A stretch of 64,000 bases of DNA. Origin: Microterricola viridarii. GTDB taxonomy: Bacteria > Actinomycetota > Actinomycetes > Actinomycetales > Microbacteriaceae. Positions 43,929 through 51,731 of the stretch are shown piece after piece. The notes under the pieces are model-generated. The model was not told the DNA's origin and did not search any database. It saw only the letters and a program-made list of their open reading frames with translations. Position 1 is the first letter of the stretch. Each line of letters opens with the position of its first letter. Location of the stretch: contig NZ_LT629742.1 of assembly GCF_900104895.1 (NCBI RefSeq), forward strand, positions 434,001 to 498,000. Direction: 5' to 3'. A program made the position numbers and the translations under genes.

Positions 43929-43952
43929 CACAACAGTCTCAAGCACCGAGGG

Positions 43953-44027
43953 GGCGCCCTGCGCCACTTCGGCGGCTTCCGCGCCACTTCAACGGGCGCG
44001 GAGGCCGCCGAACTGGCGCAGGGCGCC
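43953..44027. repeat. palindromic dispersed repeat, family 3 copy 1
   Basis: Two 33-base arms (43953-43985 and 43995-44027) are complementary except at two positions and enclose a nine-base loop. The left arm starts GGCGCCCTGCGCCACTTCGG. The same arm sequence occurs at 51659-51693 with two differences. It lies between two acetyltransferase genes read in the same direction. Confidence 0.9.
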
Positions 44028-44068
44028 GGGCCGGCCCGGGTGGGGCAACGACGCCGGGCGCAGAGGCG

Positions 44069-44575
44069 TCAGGAGCCCGGGGCCGGGCCGGCAAGCGCGA
44101 GGCGGTACGACTGCATCGGGTCGCCACCGAGCGGATGCGGGATCTGCCCGCCGAACGGCACGAAGCCGGCACGCGTGTACATCTCGATCGCTCTGACGTT
44201 GGTCGTGCGCACCTCGAGGGTGAGCGAGCGGAACGCGGCGCGTGCGGCGTGTTCCACCGCATCGGCGAGGAGCGCCCTGCCGACGCCGCTCCCGACGCCA
44301 CCCGGGTGAACGGCGAGGAAGTGCAACAGCGCCTCCCTCGGATCGGCGCGACCGGACTCCACCAGGGCGAACCCGTGCCGCGGGGCATCCACGACGGCGA
44401 ATCGGACGATCGGATTCCCGAAGGCCGACCGCACTCGCTCGGCCATCGCCTCTGCATCCACGGTGCCGTCCCGCGCCTCGACGGCACGCACCCAGATCTC
44501 GGCGCACAGGTCCACGTCGTCGGGCAGCGCTCCCGCGCGGATGCGGAACGCGTCGGCAACATGCGCGAGGCTCAT
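44069..44575 (-). CDS. GNAT-family acetyltransferase
   Basis: This 168-residue protein has a GNAT fold with a long N-terminal part (FRIRAGALPDDVDLCAEIWVRAVEARDG), the acetyl-CoA loop HPGGVGSGVGRALLADAV and the closing LEVRTTNVRAIEMYTRAGFVPFG. The last motif is close to that of the neighbouring acetyltransferase, but the N-termini differ, so they are distant relatives rather than a recent duplication. The target is unknown. Confidence 0.88.
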   Translation of the reverse strand: MSLAHVADAFRIRAGALPDDVDLCAEIWVRAVEARDGTVDAEAMAERVRSAFGNPIVRFAVVDAPRHGFALVESGRADPREALLHFLAVHPGGVGSGVGRALLADAVEHAARAAFRSLTLEVRTTNVRAIEMYTRAGFVPFGGQIPHPLGGDPMQSYRLALAGPAPGS

Positions 44576-44791
44576 CGCCGCCCCGTGGCTGGCGCACGGT
44601 GGCGCACGATCGACTCAGGCATCCTCGTAGGGTAGGCGACTCCCGGCCCTGTCGGAAGTCGGTTTCAATGCGCCGGGTCTGCCTGGTGCGCCGGGCTGGA
44701 CCGCGGGACACGCGCGAACAGGGTGTAGCCAGGCCCAGAGGGTCGCCGTGCACCCTGATGTTCGCTGTTTCGGCACTCCGAGGTGCGAGCG

Positions 44792-44821
44792 TTGACATGT
44801 GGACAACCCTGAACATATACT
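44792..44821 (+). promoter_or_regulatory. promoter of the rbs-deoC operon
   Basis: TTGACA (44792-44797) and TATACT (44816-44821) are separated by 18 bases, close to the housekeeping sigma consensus. The promoter is overlapped by the nested palindrome at 44799-44843. Confidence 0.8.
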
Positions 44822-44843
44822 CGCCATGTTCATAGTTGTCCAC
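44799..44843. promoter_or_regulatory. 45-bp nested palindromic operator over the rbs promoter
   Basis: The outer arms GTGGACAAC (44799-44807) and GTTGTCCAC (44835-44843) and the inner arms TGAACAT (44810-44816) and ATGTTCA (44826-44832) are both perfect inverted repeats around one centre. The -10 element lies within the inner dyad. Two repressor dimers or one large oligomer could bind. The GntR protein encoded at the end of the operon is the obvious candidate. Confidence 0.75.
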
Positions 44844-44868
44844 GTACAAAGAAGTTCGGTTCGAATCA

Positions 44869-45786
44869 ATGAAGATTGCAGTTGTCGGCAGTTACGGCGT
44901 CGGGCTCACGATGCGCGTTCCCCGCGTTCCCGCCCCTGGCGAGACCGTCTCCGGCGGAGCGTTCCAGGAGGGTCCAGGAGGCAAGGGGTCCAACCAGGCC
45001 ATCGCCGCGGCGCGCCTCGGCGCCGACGTCTCGTTTCTCACCGCCATCGGCGCAGACGATTTCGGCCGTGCGGCCACGACGCTCTGGCGGGCGGAGGGCG
45101 TCGACGCCGAACACGTCGTCACGACATCCGCCCCCACCATGGTCGGGTTCATCCTCGTCGATCCTTCCGGCGAGAACTGCATCTCGATCGCCCCGGGGGC
45201 ACTCGACGAACTGGATGCCGCATCGATCGAGCCGTTCCGCGCCGAGATCGCCGCCGCCGACATCCTCGTGGTCTCCATGGAGATCCCGCTCGCCGCCGCG
45301 ACGGCGGCGCTGCGCATCGGCAGGGAGGTCGGCACACCCACGCTGCTGAACCCCGCGCCGGCCCAAGAACTCCCCGACGCGGTGTGGCCACTCGTCGACA
45401 TCATCACCCCCAACCAGACCGAGGCGCCGGTGTTGCTCGGCCTCGCCCCCGACCATGGGCTGACTGACGCCGAGCTCATCACCGAGCTCCGGCGGCGCAC
45501 GGGGGGATCGGCCATCCTCACCCGCGGCGGCCGCGGGGCGCTCGTCTCCGACGCCGACGGCACAGCCGAGGTTCCGGCGTTGCGCGTCGAGAAGGTCGTC
45601 GACACGACCGGCGCGGGCGACTCCTTCACCGCGGCGCTGGCCGTCGCCATCGCCGAGGGGCGCTCCCTCCGCGACGCGGCCCAGTTTGCCGCCGCCGCGG
45701 GCGCCCACGCCGTCACGATCGCCGGCGTCATCCCCTCCCTCCCCACCCGCGACCAGCTGAACCCCGAGATTGGATCGACCCGATGA
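44869..45786 (+). CDS. rbsK: ribokinase-like PfkB sugar kinase
   Basis: This 305-residue kinase phosphorylates an imported pentose. It shows the PfkB signatures GGKGSNQAIAAARLGADVSFL near residue 40 and VVDTTGAGDSFTAALAVA near residue 250, with Asp as the catalytic base. The N-terminal MKIAVVGSYGVGLTMRVPRVPAPGE is typical of ribokinase. The ATG at 44869 is used; an upstream in-frame GTG lies within the operator. It overlaps the permease gene (ATGA) as the first gene of the operon. With deoC downstream, 2-deoxyribose is a possible substrate as well as ribose. Confidence 0.9.
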   Translation: MKIAVVGSYGVGLTMRVPRVPAPGETVSGGAFQEGPGGKGSNQAIAAARLGADVSFLTAIGADDFGRAATTLWRAEGVDAEHVVTTSAPTMVGFILVDPSGENCISIAPGALDELDAASIEPFRAEIAAADILVVSMEIPLAAATAALRIGREVGTPTLLNPAPAQELPDAVWPLVDIITPNQTEAPVLLGLAPDHGLTDAELITELRRRTGGSAILTRGGRGALVSDADGTAEVPALRVEKVVDTTGAGDSFTAALAVAIAEGRSLRDAAQFAAAAGAHAVTIAGVIPSLPTRDQLNPEIGSTR

Positions 45787-46784
45787 CCGCGACCTCCGTG
45801 CTTGCGCCGAAGGCCTCTTTCGACTTCCGCAAGCTTCTCCATGCGCGTGAGGCCGGCGTCTTCGCCGCTCTCGTTCTGCTCTTCATTCTCGGAACGGTGC
45901 TGTCGCCGAACTTCGCACAGTCCGGAAACCTGCTCTCGGTCGGCCAGCAGATCTCGCAGATCGGCATCATGGCGATCGGCGCCACCTTCGTCATCATCAA
46001 TGGCGAGATCGACCTCTCGGTCGGCTCGATCTACGCGCTCGCGGCCATCTCGACCGGCATGGCGATCGCGGCAGGGCTCGCCTGGCCCGTCGCCATCCTG
46101 ATCGGCCTCGGCGTCGGTGCGGTGGCCGGTCTGCTCAACGGCCTCGCGGTGGTGCTGCTCGGCGTCCCGTCCTTCATCGTGACCCTCGGCAGCCTGAGCG
46201 TCTTCCGCGGCATCACGCTGCTCATCTCGGATGGCGCGCCCATCTCGTTGAGCGCGAAGCAGCCCGGTGTGGCCGAGTTCACCCTCCTCGGCCAGGGCCG
46301 GCTCTTCGGCGTCGTGCCGATGCAGCTCATCATCTTCGCCGTGATCGCGGCGCTGGGCGTCGTTCTGCTCTCGCGCTCCCGCCTCGGATTCAACACATAC
46401 GCGGTCGGCGGCAACCAGGAGGCGGCGCGGCTGGTCGGCATCAACGTCAAGACGGTCAAGCTCACCGCCTTCGTGCTCTCCGGCCTCACGGCGGCCATCG
46501 CCGGCGTTCTCGGGCTCTCGTTCCTCTCTTACGTGCAGGGTGTGACCGGCACGGGCCTCGAGCTCACCGTGATCTCGGCGGTCATCATCGGCGGCGCCGC
46601 CCTGTTCGGCGGCTCCGGAACGATGTGGGGAACCATCATCGGCGTCGCGTTCATCGGCCTGCTGCAGAACATCCTCAACATCAACGGGATCTCGTCCTTC
46701 TGGCAGACCGTCGTCACCGGTCTCGTGATCGTCGCCGCTGTCGCGGCCGACACCTGGCAGCGCAAGCGCAAGACCAGGGCCTGA
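45783..46784 (+). CDS. rbsC: ribose-type ABC transporter permease
   Basis: This 333-residue CUT2 permease has eight to ten membrane segments and the diagnostic motifs FVIINGEIDLSVGSIYAL, GVPSFIVTLGSLSVFRGITLL, RLGFNTYAVGGNQEAARLVGINV and GTGLELTVISAVIIGGAALFGGSGTMWGT. It forms a homodimeric channel with the RbsA ATPase. Gene order here is permease, binding protein, ATPase, different from E. coli rbsDACBK. It starts within the stop of rbsK. Confidence 0.94.
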   Translation: MTATSVLAPKASFDFRKLLHAREAGVFAALVLLFILGTVLSPNFAQSGNLLSVGQQISQIGIMAIGATFVIINGEIDLSVGSIYALAAISTGMAIAAGLAWPVAILIGLGVGAVAGLLNGLAVVLLGVPSFIVTLGSLSVFRGITLLISDGAPISLSAKQPGVAEFTLLGQGRLFGVVPMQLIIFAVIAALGVVLLSRSRLGFNTYAVGGNQEAARLVGINVKTVKLTAFVLSGLTAAIAGVLGLSFLSYVQGVTGTGLELTVISAVIIGGAALFGGSGTMWGTIIGVAFIGLLQNILNINGISSFWQTVVTGLVIVAAVAADTWQRKRKTRA

Positions 46785-46879
46785 GCCCCCCCCCCGCTCG
46801 TCGGGCCGGCCAGTCGGCTGTGCCCCCTCCGCACCACCCCTCTGCACCATCCCGCCCGGACACAACCAAAGGAGTATTG

Positions 46880-47908
46880 ATGTCTATCCGAACCAAGACC
46901 CGCCGCTTGCGCGCGGTCGGTGCCATCGCCACGGCAGCTGCGCTTACCCTGAGCGGATGCGGCGCCATCACCTCCGGCAACGACGGCGCAGCCGCCGACG
47001 GCAGCTTCCACCTCGCCGACTACATTCAAGAGCGCATCGACGCTGGTGAGCCGCTGCGCATCAAGCTCAGCTACCACGACCCCTCCCTCGCTTTCGCCAC
47101 CCCCATCAGCGAGGGCATGGAGCGGGCCGGTGAGGAGCTCGGCGCCGATGTGCAGTTGATCGGACCGACGGGTGGGGACGCCGCCAAGCAGGTCTCCGAG
47201 CTCCAGACGCTGATCCAGCAGAAGTCCGTCGACGCCCTCGCCGTCTCATCGGCATCCAGTGACGCACTGAAGCCGATCATCGCGCAGGCCTACGACGCCG
47301 GCATCCCGATCATCTCCTTCAACACCGACAACCCCGATTCGCAGCAGATGGGCTTCGTCGGCCAGGACCTCAAGGGCTCCGGGCAGTCGCAGGCCGAGGA
47401 ACTCGTGGCTGCGCTCGGCGCCAACGCCTCCGGAAAGGTCGTCGTGTTCTCCCTCGACACCGGCGCCGGCTGGTCGCACGAGCGATTCAGCGGGTTCGAA
47501 GCGGGACTCGAGGGCAGCAAGCTGGAGATCGTCGGGCCGGTGAACGTCGGCAACGAGCCGAACGCCGCCTACAACACCGTCGAGTCGACCATGGCCGGCC
47601 AGTCCGGCGTCGTCGCCATCGCCGGCCTGGACTGCTGCTCCACCACCGCCGGTGCACAGTGGATCCAGCAGTCCGGCAACGCGGGCGCCATCACGATGGT
47701 CGGATTCGATCTGCTGCCATCGACCGCCGACTTCGTCGAGAACGGCGTCGTGACCTTCACCATCAGCCAGAACCCGGCCGAGCAGGGCTTCCAGGCCGTC
47801 AAGGTGCTTTATGACTTCCTGACGAACGGCACCGCGATCAGCGGCGTCGACACCGGCGCGCAGTTCATCACGAAGGAGAACCTCGGCGAAGCAACGGTGG
47901 AAGGCTAA
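46880..47908 (+). CDS. rbsB: ribose-type ABC transporter substrate-binding lipoprotein
   Basis: This 342-residue lipoprotein belongs to the family of periplasmic-binding proteins of type I. The signal peptide runs to the lipobox LSGC (MSIRTKTRRLRAVGAIATAA then LTLSGC). The mature part shows KLSYHDPSLAFATPISEGME, ALAVSSASSDALKPIIAQAYDAGIPIISFNTDN and ITMVGFDLLPSTADFVENGVVTFTISQNP. The stretch FVGQDLKGSGQSQAEELV is somewhat unlike classical RbsB, so the ligand may be a related sugar. An AAAGGAG site precedes the ATG, and the stop overlaps rbsA (TAATG). Confidence 0.92.
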   Translation: MSIRTKTRRLRAVGAIATAAALTLSGCGAITSGNDGAAADGSFHLADYIQERIDAGEPLRIKLSYHDPSLAFATPISEGMERAGEELGADVQLIGPTGGDAAKQVSELQTLIQQKSVDALAVSSASSDALKPIIAQAYDAGIPIISFNTDNPDSQQMGFVGQDLKGSGQSQAEELVAALGANASGKVVVFSLDTGAGWSHERFSGFEAGLEGSKLEIVGPVNVGNEPNAAYNTVESTMAGQSGVVAIAGLDCCSTTAGAQWIQQSGNAGAITMVGFDLLPSTADFVENGVVTFTISQNPAEQGFQAVKVLYDFLTNGTAISGVDTGAQFITKENLGEATVEG

Positions 47909-49479
47909 TGACGACGCTCTCGCCCCTCGGCGGCCCTGAAGATCTGCGGGCTCAGACCGGCGGCACCCAGCCTGCGATTCGAATCCGCGGCCTCAGCCGC
48001 AGCTTCGGCCCGGTGCGTGCGCTCGAAGACGTGAGCTTCGACGTGCCGGCCGGCGAGCTGACCGCGCTGCTTGGAGAGAACGGCGCCGGAAAGTCGACGC
48101 TGCTCAAGATCCTTGCCGGTCTCCAGCCGCCGAGCGGCGGGAGCGTCACCCTGTTCGGCCGGGAGGTCGACGCCTACGACCCGCACACCATGCTCACCGA
48201 GCACAGCATCGCCATCGTGCCGCAGGAACTCTCGCTGCTGCCCGACCGCACCGTCGCCGAGAACATCCTCGCCGGCGTCGAGCCGGGCAACCGCTTGTTC
48301 CCGTCGAAGCGCACCATGGTACAGCGCACGCTCGAGCTGCTGAGTGAGCTCGAGCTGCAGCTCGACCCGAACACCGTGGTGCGCACGCTCGACATGGCCA
48401 CCCAACAGCTGGTCGTCGTCGCGCGCTCCATCGCCCGCGGCTGCCGCGTGCTCATCCTCGACGAGCCGACGGCGATGCTCACCCCGGCTGAGGCCGACCG
48501 GCTCTTCGCCCTCATGGCCAAGCTCAAGGCCGGCGGGACGACCCTGCTCTACGTGTCGCACCGGATGCCGGAGGTTTTCGCTCTGGCAGACCAGATCGAG
48601 GTACTGCGCGACGGTCGCCACGTCGCATCCTGGCGGCGTTCCGAGACGACGCCGGAGCAGGCCGTCGCCGCCATGGTCGGGCGCGAGCTCGGCCAGTTCA
48701 CCAGCCGGGCCGAGCTGCACCCGGCCGCAGACCGATCCGGCAGCACCCCCGCCCTCGCGATCGCCGAGCTGAGCGGGCGACGCCACTCGGGAATCAGCTT
48801 CGAGGTGCGCCCCGGTGAGATCCTCGGCGTCGCGGGCCTGCCGGACTCCGGCAGGGTCGAGCTGCTGCACAACATCTTCGGGGCAGAGAAGGGCACGGGC
48901 GGAACGGTCGCGCTCGCGGGCCAGCTCTATGAGAACCGCAGCCCCATCGCGAGCGTCGCAGCCAAGCTCGCCTTCGTGCCCGGCGAACGCCGCGCGCAGG
49001 GACTGCTGACGACGATGAGCGTCGGCGACAACATCGGCGTGCTCACGGTGCGCGCGCTCAGCCGGCTCGGCCTCGTGCGGCGCGGCGCGTTCGACCGCAG
49101 CACGAGCGAGCGCGCCACGGCGCTCCGGGTGAAGACGGCGACAATCGACCAACCCATCACCAACCTCTCCGGCGGCAACCAGCAGAAGGCCATGCTCGCC
49201 CGCTGGCTCGCCATCGAGCCGACCGTGCTCGTGCTCGACGAGCCGACGCGCGGCGTCGACGTCGGCGCGAAGGCGGAGATCTACGAGCAGCTCTTCGCCC
49301 TGTCCAAGGGCGGCGTCGCAATGCTCTGCTCGTCGTCGGACCTCCCCGAGCTGCTGACCATCACCGATCGAATCGCCGTGCTCAGCGAGGGGCGCCTGGT
49401 CGGCATCGTCGACACCGCCTCGGCCACCGAGGAGTCGATCATGGCGCTCGCCACCGGCGCGGTCGCCTCGGCCGCCTGA
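47908..49479 (+). CDS. rbsA: ribose-type ABC transporter ATPase with two nucleotide-binding domains
   Basis: This 523-residue protein is a tandem ABC ATPase. Domain 1 has Walker A GENGAGKST, Walker B VLILDEPTAML and the switch His in YVSHRMPEV, but its signature is LDMATQQLVVVARSI rather than LSGGQ. Domain 2 has a degenerate Walker A (GLPDSGRVE), an intact signature LSGGNQQKAMLARWL and Walker B VLVLDEPTRGVDVGAK. This split of intact and degenerate sites is normal in the CUT2 family. It overlaps rbsB by one base. Confidence 0.94.
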   Translation: MTTLSPLGGPEDLRAQTGGTQPAIRIRGLSRSFGPVRALEDVSFDVPAGELTALLGENGAGKSTLLKILAGLQPPSGGSVTLFGREVDAYDPHTMLTEHSIAIVPQELSLLPDRTVAENILAGVEPGNRLFPSKRTMVQRTLELLSELELQLDPNTVVRTLDMATQQLVVVARSIARGCRVLILDEPTAMLTPAEADRLFALMAKLKAGGTTLLYVSHRMPEVFALADQIEVLRDGRHVASWRRSETTPEQAVAAMVGRELGQFTSRAELHPAADRSGSTPALAIAELSGRRHSGISFEVRPGEILGVAGLPDSGRVELLHNIFGAEKGTGGTVALAGQLYENRSPIASVAAKLAFVPGERRAQGLLTTMSVGDNIGVLTVRALSRLGLVRRGAFDRSTSERATALRVKTATIDQPITNLSGGNQQKAMLARWLAIEPTVLVLDEPTRGVDVGAKAEIYEQLFALSKGGVAMLCSSSDLPELLTITDRIAVLSEGRLVGIVDTASATEESIMALATGAVASAA

Positions 49480-49511
49480 ACCACCAACCCAACCCCAACG
49501 AAAGGACCGCT

Positions 49512-49967
49512 ATGAAGCGCAACGGCATCCTCAACGCCGAACTGAGCGGTGCACTCGGCACGCTCGGCCACACCGACCTCATCCTGATCGTCGACGCCGG
49601 ATTCCCGATTCCCCGAGACGCCCACCGCATCGACCTTGCCATCGCCCCGAACCTCCCCGACCTGCGCCAGGTCATCAGCCTCATCGCCGAGGAGATCATC
49701 GTGGAGGGCGTCGTGCGCGCCGACGACGTTCCGAGCAACAACCCGCGACTCGACGACTGGCTGAAGGAGCGCTTCGCTGACGCCGAGTTCACCACACGCC
49801 CGCACGCCGAGGTGCTCGGCGAGCTCGCCAAGCAGGCGAAGGTCATCGTTCGCACCGGGGCCTTCGAGCCGTGGGGCAACATCGGGCTGTTCTGCGGCGT
49901 CGACGTTCCACGCTGGTTCGGCGGCGACGGCGTCATCGCCCCCGACTACTACGCATCCAAACTCTGA
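49512..49967 (+). CDS. rbsD: D-ribose pyranase
   Basis: This 151-residue cytoplasmic protein interconverts the pyranose and furanose forms of the sugar before phosphorylation. It starts MKRNGILNAELSGALGTLGHTD, with the catalytic His in the GHTD motif, and shows DAGFPIPRDAHRIDLAIAPNLPD and VRTGAFEPWGNIGLFCGV. Length is slightly above the E. coli protein (139). An AAAGGA site precedes the ATG, 32 bases after rbsA. Its presence favours ribose or deoxyribose as the substrate. Confidence 0.93.
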   Translation: MKRNGILNAELSGALGTLGHTDLILIVDAGFPIPRDAHRIDLAIAPNLPDLRQVISLIAEEIIVEGVVRADDVPSNNPRLDDWLKERFADAEFTTRPHAEVLGELAKQAKVIVRTGAFEPWGNIGLFCGVDVPRWFGGDGVIAPDYYASKL

Positions 49968-50039
49968 ACCCCGGGCGTCGTCGGCGCCCACCCCCGGCAT
50001 GCGCGGCATGCCACACAGCCACGAGAGAAAGATAGACAA

Positions 50040-50750
50040 GTGACAGAGACAAGCAACCACTCCGACCTCACACTGACCCCCGCCGAGATGGCGCCGTACA
50101 TTCAGCACACCAAGATCGACGTCGGGGCGACCCGCGACGAGATGGTGGCGCACGCGCAGGAGGCCATCTCGTACGGCTTCAACGCCGCCATGGTGCCGGC
50201 ATCCTGGGTGCCGCTTGTCGCGGCCGAGCTCGCCGGAACCGGCATCGGCATCGCCTCCGCCCTCGACTTCCCGACCGTCGGTGTGATGACCAGCGCCGGC
50301 AAGGCCGCCGAGGCGGCCGAGATCGCGCGGCTCGGGGCGACCCAGCTCGACATCGGCGTGCAGCTCGGCTGGCTGAAGAGCGGCATGTTCGACGAGTTCC
50401 GGGAGGACATCGCGGGTGTCGTGCGCGCATCGGGAATTCCCGTCAAGGTAATGCTGGAGCTGCCGCTGCTGACGGATGCCGAGAAGGAGGCCGCGGTCGA
50501 ACTCGCCATGGAGGCCGGCGCGTCCTACCTGAAGAACGCGAGCAGCGGCCAGATCGAGACCGCGAACCCGACCAGTGTTCGGTTCCTCGTCGACCGTGCC
50601 CGCGACGGCGTGCTGGTCAAGGCCTCTGGGTCGATCAAGGGCTACGCGCAGGGCCTCGAACTGTTGCGGGCCGGCGCCGTGCTGCTCGGAACGAGCGCGG
50701 GCATCGCGATCGTCACCGACTCGAGCGACGAGAACACGACAAGCTACTGA
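50040..50750 (+). CDS. deoC: deoxyribose-phosphate aldolase family protein
   Basis: DeoC cleaves 2-deoxyribose 5-phosphate to glyceraldehyde 3-phosphate and acetaldehyde. The 236-residue TIM barrel includes YIQHTKIDVGATRDEM, ALDFPTVGVMTSAGKAAEAAEIARLGATQLDI, the Schiff-base Lys in YLKNASSGQIETANP and the second essential Lys in VLVKASGSIKGYAQGLELLRAGA. The KNASSG motif replaces the usual KTSTG, so activity should be checked. It lies at the end of the rbs operon, before the gntR gene. It starts with GTG. Confidence 0.87.
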   Translation: MTETSNHSDLTLTPAEMAPYIQHTKIDVGATRDEMVAHAQEAISYGFNAAMVPASWVPLVAAELAGTGIGIASALDFPTVGVMTSAGKAAEAAEIARLGATQLDIGVQLGWLKSGMFDEFREDIAGVVRASGIPVKVMLELPLLTDAEKEAAVELAMEAGASYLKNASSGQIETANPTSVRFLVDRARDGVLVKASGSIKGYAQGLELLRAGAVLLGTSAGIAIVTDSSDENTTSY

Positions 50751-50756
50751 TCGCCC

Positions 50757-50792
50757 CCACCGCCCCGATTGTGTATACAGTCGGGGCGGTGG
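50757..50792. terminator. 12-bp hairpin with TGTATACA loop between deoC and gntR
   Basis: CCACCGCCCCGA (50757-50768) and TCGGGGCGGTGG (50781-50792) form a perfect stem. The 12-base loop contains the palindrome TGTATACA (50772-50779), which fits the GTNTANAC core bound by HutC-type GntR regulators. It may be a terminator for the rbs genes, an operator for gntR, or both. No U-tract follows. Confidence 0.65.
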
Positions 50793-50820
50793 TAAGCATT
50801 ATCGAGTCCTAGGGAGTTTC

Positions 50821-51573
50821 GTGAGCACCACGTCGAGCGCAGCGATCAATCGCGACGCCCCCGTCGCCATCCATGCGCAGATCTCAGAGGGCATCCGCTC
50901 CCGAATCGCATCGGGAGAGTGGCCCGCGCACTATCGGTTGAAGAGCGAGCCAGAGCTCGCTCATGACCTCGGCGTGAGCCGCGGCACGCTCCGCCGAGCC
51001 CTGACGACGCTCATCCAAGAGGGACTGCTGCGTCAGGTGCGGGGCCGCGGGACGTTCGTCACCTCGACGACGATCGAGCCTGCCATTGCTCAGAAGCTCA
51101 GCACGCTCTCCGAGGACTTCGCGAACCAGGGCATCGTCACCACGACCACGGTCTTGGAATGCTCGCTCATCGACCCGCCGCGGCCGATCGCCGCACTGCT
51201 GGACGTTCCCGCCGGCGGCTCCGTGCTGAAGCTGGTTCGTTTGCGCAGCACCGACCGCGGGCCCGTCGCCTTGCTCTTCAACTATGTGCGTACGGACCTC
51301 GCGCCCGGAATCGAGGGCGTCGACTTCACGACGGCCAGCCTCTTCGGCACACTGGAGGGCGCCTACGGTCTCAAGATCGATGCCGCCCGACGCACCTTCA
51401 GCGCGCAGGCGGCCGAGGCCGACGTGGCCGCGCAGCTCAACCTCGAGACCGGTTCGCCCGTGCAGTACCTGCAACAGGTGACCTACCTCGCCGACGACCG
51501 TCCCGTCGAGTACTCCGACGTCTGGATTCACAGCGGACGGCTGCAGGTCACCTCGCTGCTGTCGCGGCGCTAG
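50821..51573 (+). CDS. GntR-family regulator, HutC/UTRA subfamily
   Basis: This 250-residue regulator has the N-terminal GntR winged helix-turn-helix (VAIHAQISEGIRSRIASGEWPAHYRLKSEPELAHDLGVSRGTLRRAL) and a C-terminal UTRA effector domain (SVLKLVRLRSTDRGPVALLFNYV to VQYLQQVTYLADDRPVEYSDVWI). UTRA domains bind sugar phosphates and related ligands. A GTG start at 50821 follows AGGGAG. Its place at the end of the rbs-deoC operon makes it the likely local repressor. Confidence 0.92.
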   Translation: MSTTSSAAINRDAPVAIHAQISEGIRSRIASGEWPAHYRLKSEPELAHDLGVSRGTLRRALTTLIQEGLLRQVRGRGTFVTSTTIEPAIAQKLSTLSEDFANQGIVTTTTVLECSLIDPPRPIAALLDVPAGGSVLKLVRLRSTDRGPVALLFNYVRTDLAPGIEGVDFTTASLFGTLEGAYGLKIDAARRTFSAQAAEADVAAQLNLETGSPVQYLQQVTYLADDRPVEYSDVWIHSGRLQVTSLLSRR

Positions 51574-51662
51574 CGTCTGGGCATGCTTGGCTCCGACGTC
51601 GCACAGTGTGCGTACGCGGCGACAGCTCCCACGGATGCGCCTGATCTTTCTGGCAGGGGGCG

Positions 51663-51731
51663 CCCTGCGCCACTTCGGCGGGGTCCGCGCCACACTATGT
51701 GGCGCGGACCCCGCCGAAGTGGCGCGCAGGG
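51663..51731. repeat. palindromic dispersed repeat, family 3 copy 2
   Basis: The arms at 51663-51694 and 51698-51731 pair along their length except for a two-base insertion in the right arm, around the loop CTA. The hairpin ends on the base before the stop codon of the convergent oxidoreductase gene. Its left arm, with preceding GG, matches the copy at 43953-43985 at 33 of 35 positions. Confidence 0.92.

Noticed and set aside
44069-44575. Recent duplication of the two GNAT genes
   Set aside because: They share only the C-terminal VRTTN motif region. Length and N-terminal sequence differ too much for a recent duplication.
44798-44844. Chromosomal origin, from two DnaA-box-like sequences
   Set aside because: Only two boxes occur, and dnaA, dnaN and an AT-rich unwinding region are absent. 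A sugar operator is the simpler reading.
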